NCBI GenBank assembly: GCA_030039615.1
Contig: JASHVF010000392.1
Coordinates: forward strand, 1 to 10,679
Direction of reading: 5' to 3'
Source of the DNA: Gammaproteobacteria bacterium
GTDB lineage: Bacteria; Pseudomonadota; Gammaproteobacteria; Steroidobacterales; Steroidobacteraceae
DNA length: 10,679 nt
Position 1 is the first letter of the stretch. Every line of letters begins with the position of its first letter. Below, piece after piece: positions 6,473-10,679 of this stretch. A program made the translations under genes and the position numbers. Under the pieces are notes generated by a model that was given only the letters and a program-made list of their open reading frames with translations, made no database searches and was not told the DNA's origin.

Positions 6473-7264
6473 ATGGACCTGGAGCTGAAGAATCGCCTGG
6501 CACTCGTGAGCGGCAGCACCGCAGGCATTGGCTACGCCATCGCCGCGGGCCTCGCCGGCGAGGGGGCGCGTGCCATCGTAAACGGCCGCACGCAGGCCGC
6601 GGTCGAGCGGGCTGTCGCCTCGATCGCGGCGAGCACCGGCAACAGGCCGCTCGGCTTTGCCGGCGACCTGAGCCAGGCCGCGGAGGCCGAGCGGCTGGTG
6701 CGCCAGTTTCCCGACGTGGAGATCCTGGTGAATAACCTCGGAATCTTCGCGCCCAGGCCATTCGAGGAAATCACCGACGCAGAGTGGCAGCGTTTCTTCG
6801 AGGTCAATGTCCTGAGCGGCGTGCGTCTCGCGCGGTTGTATCTGCCGGCGATGCGACGCGCCAACTGGGGTCGGATCCTGTTCATCTCGAGCGAGAGCGG
6901 CGTGCAGATTCCGACCGAGATGGTCCACTACGGGGTGACCAAGACGGCGATGCTCGGCGTCTCGCGCGGTCTTGCCGAGACGGTCGCCGGCACCGGGATC
7001 ACGGTCAATGCCGTGTTGCCGGGCCCGACGAAATCACGGGGCGTGGACGAATTCGTCGGCGCACTGGCCAAGGCCCAAGGCAGGACGTTCGAGCAGTTCG
7101 AGAAGGAGTTTTTCGAGAAGGCCCGCCCGACATCGCTCCTCAAGCGCTTCGCGACGCCCGAGGAGGTTGCCTCCATGGTGGTGTACCTGGCGAGCCCCCG
7201 CGCTTCGGCCACGACGGGAGCGGCGCTGCGGGTCGATGGCGGCGTGATCAAGAGCGCGTTTTAG
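6473..7264 (+). CDS. Short-chain dehydrogenase/reductase (SDR) family oxidoreductase
   Basis: A 263-residue classical SDR. The Rossmann glycine motif is GSTAGIG (14-20). NGR (37-39) after beta-2 has no aspartate and carries an arginine, pointing to NADP(H). D65 is in the adenine-contacting position (GDLS), and the structural motif NNAG appears as NNLG (87-90). The catalytic residues are N112, S140, Y153 and K157 (ISSESG, VHYGVTK), with the normal 13-residue Ser-Tyr spacing, and the PGPT motif is at 183-186. The C-terminal end DGGVIKSAF is typical of the family. AGGAG lies about 6 nt before the ATG. It follows the LysR-type gene by 67 bp on the same strand with no clear terminator between, so co-transcription or shared control is plausible. 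Substrate cannot be inferred beyond an alcohol/carbonyl pair. It is convergent with the cyo operon. Confidence 0.93.
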   Translation: MDLELKNRLALVSGSTAGIGYAIAAGLAGEGARAIVNGRTQAAVERAVASIAASTGNRPLGFAGDLSQAAEAERLVRQFPDVEILVNNLGIFAPRPFEEITDAEWQRFFEVNVLSGVRLARLYLPAMRRANWGRILFISSESGVQIPTEMVHYGVTKTAMLGVSRGLAETVAGTGITVNAVLPGPTKSRGVDEFVGALAKAQGRTFEQFEKEFFEKARPTSLLKRFATPEEVASMVVYLASPRASATTGAALRVDGGVIKSAF

Positions 7265-7266
7265 CA

Positions 7267-7293
7267 AAATCCAGCGTCGCCCTCGGCGGATTT
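7267..7293. terminator. Possible bidirectional terminator between SDR gene and cyoD
   Basis: The 44-bp convergent gap holds AAATCC (7267-7272) paired with GGATTT (7288-7293). Inside it is a small nested CGCC-CTC-GGCG hairpin (7278-7288) that competes for one base with the outer stem. The A-rich left and T-rich right flanks give each strand a short U run after the stem. The stem is interrupted and the U tract is only three to four bases, so this is a weak candidate, supported mainly by its position between two converging genes. Confidence 0.35.
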
Positions 7294-7308
7294 CCGCGGC
7301 TTGTCGAC

Positions 7309-7710
7309 TCAATGCTGCATGCGCCTGAGCTGATCCATCGGCACCATGTTGTGGTTCAGGTGGAGCATGACCCAAAGAGAGCCGAATACCACGAGGCACA
7401 CGATGAGCACGCCGAAAGCCAGGGCAAGAATGTTGTTCTGATTGTCGGGCGCCGTCGTGATATGCAGGAAAAAGACCAGATGAATGCCGATCTGCGCCAC
7501 GGCCAGCACCAGAAGCGCCACCGAGACACCCGAGCTGTAGATGTCATGGGTCCGGACGGCCCAGAACGAGGCGACCGTGAGCAACGCGGCGAGACTCAGC
7601 CCGAGCAGGTATCCGCGCACCTCGCGCGCAACAGTTCGTTCCTCCCGGCTGCCGGGCTGGCGCTCCGTACCGACGTACGATCCCGCATCGTAATCAGATG
7701 GGTCGCTCAT
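7309..7710 (-). CDS. cyoD: Cytochrome bo3 ubiquinol oxidase subunit IV
   Basis: A 133-residue inner-membrane protein with three predicted helices at about residues 33-51, 61-83 and 94-117, the normal topology of CyoD. Diagnostic stretches are REVRGYLLGLSLAALLT, QIGIHLVFFLHI and FGSLWVMLHLNHNM. The subunit is thought to help assemble the CuB-heme O centre and has no cofactor of its own. Compared with E. coli CyoD (109 residues) it has a hydrophilic N-terminal extension of about 20 residues. The start at 7710 is chosen because it overlaps the cyoC stop by 4 nt (ATGA) and GGAG lies about 9 nt upstream; a longer in-frame reading into cyoC would not be real. It is the last cyo gene in this window. 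Confidence 0.95.
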   Translation of the reverse strand: MSDPSDYDAGSYVGTERQPGSREERTVAREVRGYLLGLSLAALLTVASFWAVRTHDIYSSGVSVALLVLAVAQIGIHLVFFLHITTAPDNQNNILALAFGVLIVCLVVFGSLWVMLHLNHNMVPMDQLRRMQH

Positions 7711-8381
7711 GGCAGCAGCTCCGGTGGGAGCGACCCCACCAGGTAGACGAGGTTGAAAATAGCGACCCAGATGATGTCCAGGGCGTGCCAGAAGAGGCTG
7801 AAGCAGAGGAACCGGTGGCGGATGTCCTGCCGGAATCCCTTGGCGTAGAACTGCGCCATCATCGTACCGAGCCACAGAAGTCCGGCACTGACGTGAACCC
7901 CGTGGCAGCCGACCAGGGTGAAGAACGATGAGAGAAAGGCGCTGCGGCCGGGACCCGCACCGCGGGCCACGAAGCCGGAGAATTCCCGGATCTCGAGAAC
8001 AATGAACGCAAGTCCGAGAAGCCCGGTGACGAGCAGCGCGATCTGCGTCCACCTCTGGTTGCGCTGCCCCACTGCAAGGCTCGCCATGCCGCAGGTGAAG
8101 CTCGAAAGGAGCAGGCAGGCGGTCTCGACGGCGGTATTGCGCAGGTCGAACAGGTCGTGCGCGGACGGCCCCCCGGCGGTGTTCCTGAACAGCACCGCGT
8201 AAGCCGCGAAGAAGGCCGAGAACATGATCACGTCGGAGAGCAGGAAGATCCAGAAACCGTAGCCGACGATGATCCGTTTGGACGCCGGCCCCGCGGCACT
8301 GCGAACGCCCAACGCGTCCGGCGTGATCCCGGCGATGGCGAGCGCGGCATCAGACCCGGCGGGCAGCAGCGGGCTGCTCAT
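7707..8381 (-). CDS. cyoC: Cytochrome bo3 ubiquinol oxidase subunit III
   Basis: A 224-residue member of the heme-copper oxidase subunit III family with five predicted membrane helices between about residues 37 and 216. Family landmarks are GFWIFLLSDVIMFSAFFAAY (42-61), the loop FRNTAGGPS, ETACLLLSSFTCGMAS, VGCHGVHVSAGLLW (157-170) and LFWHALDIIWVAIFNLVYL (196-214). It carries no redox centre and stabilises subunit I. It is about 20 residues longer than the E. coli protein (204) through an Ala/Pro-rich cytoplasmic N-terminus. The ATG at 8381 overlaps the cyoB stop by 4 nt (ATGA) and has little Shine-Dalgarno sequence of its own, suggesting re-initiation by ribosomes leaving cyoB. Its own stop overlaps the cyoD start in the same way. 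Confidence 0.96.
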   Translation of the reverse strand: MSSPLLPAGSDAALAIAGITPDALGVRSAAGPASKRIIVGYGFWIFLLSDVIMFSAFFAAYAVLFRNTAGGPSAHDLFDLRNTAVETACLLLSSFTCGMASLAVGQRNQRWTQIALLVTGLLGLAFIVLEIREFSGFVARGAGPGRSAFLSSFFTLVGCHGVHVSAGLLWLGTMMAQFYAKGFRQDIRHRFLCFSLFWHALDIIWVAIFNLVYLVGSLPPELLP

Positions 8382-10381
8382 CGGGGCGCCTGCGCGCGCA
8401 ACGCCTCGGCGCGCACGGCGCGGTTGGCCCGGTCGAGGCGCGCCACCTCCGCGGCCGGGATCTCGGTCTCGTGGACATCGCGCCAGGCGAACACCACGAA
8501 CGTCACGTAGGCGCACACGAGACCGAGGATCACCAGCCACCAGATGTGCCAGATCAGCGAGAATCCGGTGACCACCGCGAAGAACGCCGTGACAAAACCG
8601 GTCGGGCTGTTGCGCGGCATCTCGATGGGGGCGTAGTCCGGCTCCTGGCTGAGCAGCTGCCCTTTGGCACGGGCCTGCTGCTTGATCGACCAGTAGGGCT
8701 CATCACTCGTGACCTGAGGCAGCACGGCGAAGTTGAACGCCGGCGGCGGCGAGCTCGTCGCCCACTCGAGCGAGCGTCCGTCCCAGGGATCACCCGTGAG
8801 GTCCCGTCGCTGCTCCCGGGTACGAATGGACACCCAAAGCTGCGCGATCTGCAGTGCGATGCCGCAGAGGATGATGAGGGCGCCGAGGCCCGCAACCAGC
8901 AGCCAGGGATGCCACTCGGGACGGTCGTAGTGCTGCATGCGGCGGGTCATGCCCTCGAGGCCGACCACGTACAGCGGCACGAACGCGACATAGAAGCCAA
9001 CGAGCCAACACCAGAACGCTGCCTTGCCGAGCCGCTCATCGAGCACGAAGCCGAAAGCCTTGGGGAACCAGAACACATAGCCTGCAAAGACACCGAACAG
9101 CACACCCCCGATGATGGTGTTATGAAAGTGCGCCACCAGGAAGAGACTGTTGTGCAGCAGGAAGTCGGCGGCGGGAGATGCGAGTAACACGCCGGTCATG
9201 CCCCCGATGAGGAAGGTCACCATGAAGCCGATCGCCCAGAGCATCGCGGAGTTGAAGCGCACCCGGCCGCCATACATGGTGAAGAGCCAGTTGTAGATCT
9301 TCACACCGGTGGGTACTGCGATGATCATGCTGGCGATGCCGAAGAATCCGTTCACATCGCCGCCCGCACCCATGGTGAAGAAGTGATGCATCCAGACCAT
9401 GAACGAGAGGATGCAGATCGCCATGGTCGCGACGATCATCGAGCGTCGATCGAACAGCGGCTTGCCTGAGAAGGTCGAAACGACCTCGGAGAAAATCCCG
9501 AAGGCCGGCAGGATGAGGATGTAGACCTCCGGATGTCCCCAGGCCCAGATCAGGTTCATGAACATCATCGCGTTGCCGCCCGCCTCGTTGGTGAAGAAGT
9601 GAAAGCCCACGTAGCGGTCGAGCAGCAGCATGGCGAGCGTCGCGGTCAGAATCGGAAAGGCGGCGACGATCAGCAGACTGGAGGCGAGGGAGGTCCAGCA
9701 GAAGATCGGCATGCGCGTATAGCTCATGCCGGGCGCGCGCATCTTGAGGATGGTGGTCACCATGTTGATCCCGGTCATCAGCGTGCCGATGCCCGATATC
9801 TGCAACGCCCAGAGGTAGTAGTCGACACCGACGCCCGGGGAGTAGGTGAGCTCGGAGAGCGGCGGGTAGGGAAGCCAGCCGGTGCGCGCAAACTCCCCGA
9901 CCACCAGCGACAGGTTCACGAGCAGCGCCCCGGCCGCGGTGAGCCAGAGACTCACGGAGTTCAAGGTGGGGAAGGCCACATCGCGCACGCCGAGCTGCAG
10001 CGGTATGGCGATGTTCATCAGCCCGATGACGAACGGCATCGCCACGAAAAAAATCATGATCGTGCCGTGCGCCGAGAAGATCTGATCGTAGTGCTCCGGC
10101 GGCAGGTAGCCGGCCGCGTGAAAGGCCAGCGCCTGCTGGGAGCGCATCATCAGGGCGTCGATAAAGCCGCGCAGCAGCATCACCGCGGCCAGCAGGCAGT
10201 ACATGATTCCGATGCGCTTGTGGTCGACGCTCGTGACCCATTCCCGCCAGAGATAGGGCAAATATCCCCGGGCTACGATCCAGATCAGTACGGCGAGAAT
10301 GCCGAGGACCACGAACGCTCCGGCGGCGAGCGGAATCGGCTGGTCAAACGGAATGGCCTGCCAGGTCAGTTTCCCGAACAT
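8378..10381 (-). CDS. cyoB: Cytochrome bo3 ubiquinol oxidase subunit I (heme-copper catalytic subunit)
   Basis: A 667-residue polytopic protein that aligns end to end with E. coli CyoB (663), from the shared start MFGKL onward. It oxidises ubiquinol, reduces O2 to water and pumps protons. Visible ligands are H105 and H420 (low-spin heme b), H283, H332 and H333 (CuB), Y287 (cross-linked tyrosine in WGHPEVY) and H418 (heme o). D-channel residues N123, D134, N141 and E285, and K-channel K361 (PTGVK), are present, which marks a type A proton-pumping enzyme. The quinol-site residues R71, D75, H97 and Q100 are also conserved, separating it from cytochrome c oxidases. DLTGDPWDGRSLEWATSSPP (527-546) is a family hallmark. 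The start at 10381 comes 1 nt after the cyoA stop; an in-frame extension to 10564 lies inside cyoA and is rejected. Confidence 0.98.
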   Translation of the reverse strand: MFGKLTWQAIPFDQPIPLAAGAFVVLGILAVLIWIVARGYLPYLWREWVTSVDHKRIGIMYCLLAAVMLLRGFIDALMMRSQQALAFHAAGYLPPEHYDQIFSAHGTIMIFFVAMPFVIGLMNIAIPLQLGVRDVAFPTLNSVSLWLTAAGALLVNLSLVVGEFARTGWLPYPPLSELTYSPGVGVDYYLWALQISGIGTLMTGINMVTTILKMRAPGMSYTRMPIFCWTSLASSLLIVAAFPILTATLAMLLLDRYVGFHFFTNEAGGNAMMFMNLIWAWGHPEVYILILPAFGIFSEVVSTFSGKPLFDRRSMIVATMAICILSFMVWMHHFFTMGAGGDVNGFFGIASMIIAVPTGVKIYNWLFTMYGGRVRFNSAMLWAIGFMVTFLIGGMTGVLLASPAADFLLHNSLFLVAHFHNTIIGGVLFGVFAGYVFWFPKAFGFVLDERLGKAAFWCWLVGFYVAFVPLYVVGLEGMTRRMQHYDRPEWHPWLLVAGLGALIILCGIALQIAQLWVSIRTREQRRDLTGDPWDGRSLEWATSSPPPAFNFAVLPQVTSDEPYWSIKQQARAKGQLLSQEPDYAPIEMPRNSPTGFVTAFFAVVTGFSLIWHIWWLVILGLVCAYVTFVVFAWRDVHETEIPAAEVARLDRANRAVRAEALRAQAPR

Positions 10382-10382
10382 G

Positions 10383-10679
10383 TCAGGGCTGCCTTGCCGC
10401 GAGCGTCGCGGGGCGAGGTGCCGCATTCTCCGCGGTCGGCGGTCCCTCACCCGCTGGCAGCCGCTGCTCGACGATGTCGTCGAACAGCCCGCTCTCGACG
10501 CTCCGATACGTGTAGGGAGCGACGTCCCGGCTCTGCTTGAGCAGCCTCCGATAGGCGGCCTCATCCAGCGGCGGGCCGGCAGTCTGGGCGGTCGCCCTCC
10601 ATCGGGCGAATTGCTCGGGCGAGACGGCGTACACGTCGAACGCCATGCCGGGGAAGCCGTCGCCGCTGAAGTGAGCCGA
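10383..10679 (-). CDS. cyoA: Cytochrome bo3 ubiquinol oxidase subunit II, C-terminal part
   Basis: Partial gene, cut by the right edge; the last 98 residues are visible. The fragment opens with SAHFSGDGFPGMAFDVYAV, matching the end of the cupredoxin domain of CyoA (E. coli reads SANYSGPGFSGMKF there, from memory). It continues into the aromatic-rich COX_ARM domain (EQFARWRA, then YRRLLKQS and the SVESGLFDDIV region). The last about 25 residues are Ala/Pro-rich and variable, as in other CyoA tails, and lack the His/Met-rich tail of E. coli. The signal peptide and cupredoxin core are outside the window, so absence of a CuA site is assumed from the family, not seen. Its TGA is followed after one base by the cyoB ATG, so it heads the cyoABCD operon. 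Confidence 0.95.
   Translation of the reverse strand, partial: SAHFSGDGFPGMAFDVYAVSPEQFARWRATAQTAGPPLDEAAYRRLLKQSRDVAPYTYRSVESGLFDDIVEQRLPAGEGPPTAENAAPRPATLAARQP

Noticed and set aside
9533..10540. Plus-strand open frame of 335 codons opposite cyoB
   Set aside because: Same antisense composition artefact; cyoB is unmistakable on the minus strand.
10382..10564. Upstream extension of cyoB to 10564
   Set aside because: It overlaps the conserved cyoA C-terminus in another frame, and the family start MFGKL at 10381 fits exactly.

Overview
The window is GC-rich, densely packed bacterial DNA with a strong third-position GC bias, which leaves long spurious open frames opposite the real genes. A cytochrome bo3-type ubiquinol oxidase operon and a tripartite RND efflux system point to a Gram-negative proteobacterium. 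The lineage cannot be fixed further from this sequence. I see no mobile element, RNA gene, CRISPR array or long repeat.

Region 1 (about 1-5379, minus strand) reads as one operon in the order NADP-type beta-hydroxyacid dehydrogenase (GLYR/3-HIBADH family), aldo/keto reductase of the GSP69/AKR11B type, RND inner-membrane permease, RND periplasmic adaptor. The adaptor runs off the left edge. The last three genes are joined by a 4-nt gap and a 14-nt overlap.

Region 2 (5380-7264) holds a 120-bp divergent control region, a CrgA-like LysR-type regulator on the plus strand and, 67 bp further on, an SDR oxidoreductase. The control region contains a perfect 9-bp inverted repeat with a 5-nt spacer (5470-5492). 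Its core TTCCG-N5-CGGAA fits the T-N11-A LysR box, and its right arm contains the regulator's own Shine-Dalgarno sequence. The likely picture is a LysR-controlled locus in which reductases from three unrelated folds surround one efflux pump: a reduce-and-export response to an unknown, probably carbonyl-containing, compound. That functional reading is inference.

Region 3 (7309-10679, minus strand, convergent to region 2) is cyoABCD, encoding the four subunits of a proton-pumping cytochrome bo3 ubiquinol oxidase. cyoA is cut by the right edge. The metal-ligand, proton-channel and quinol-site residues of subunit I are all present. The heme O synthase gene cyoE does not follow cyoD in this window. 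A small dyad between the SDR and cyoD may end transcription from both sides.
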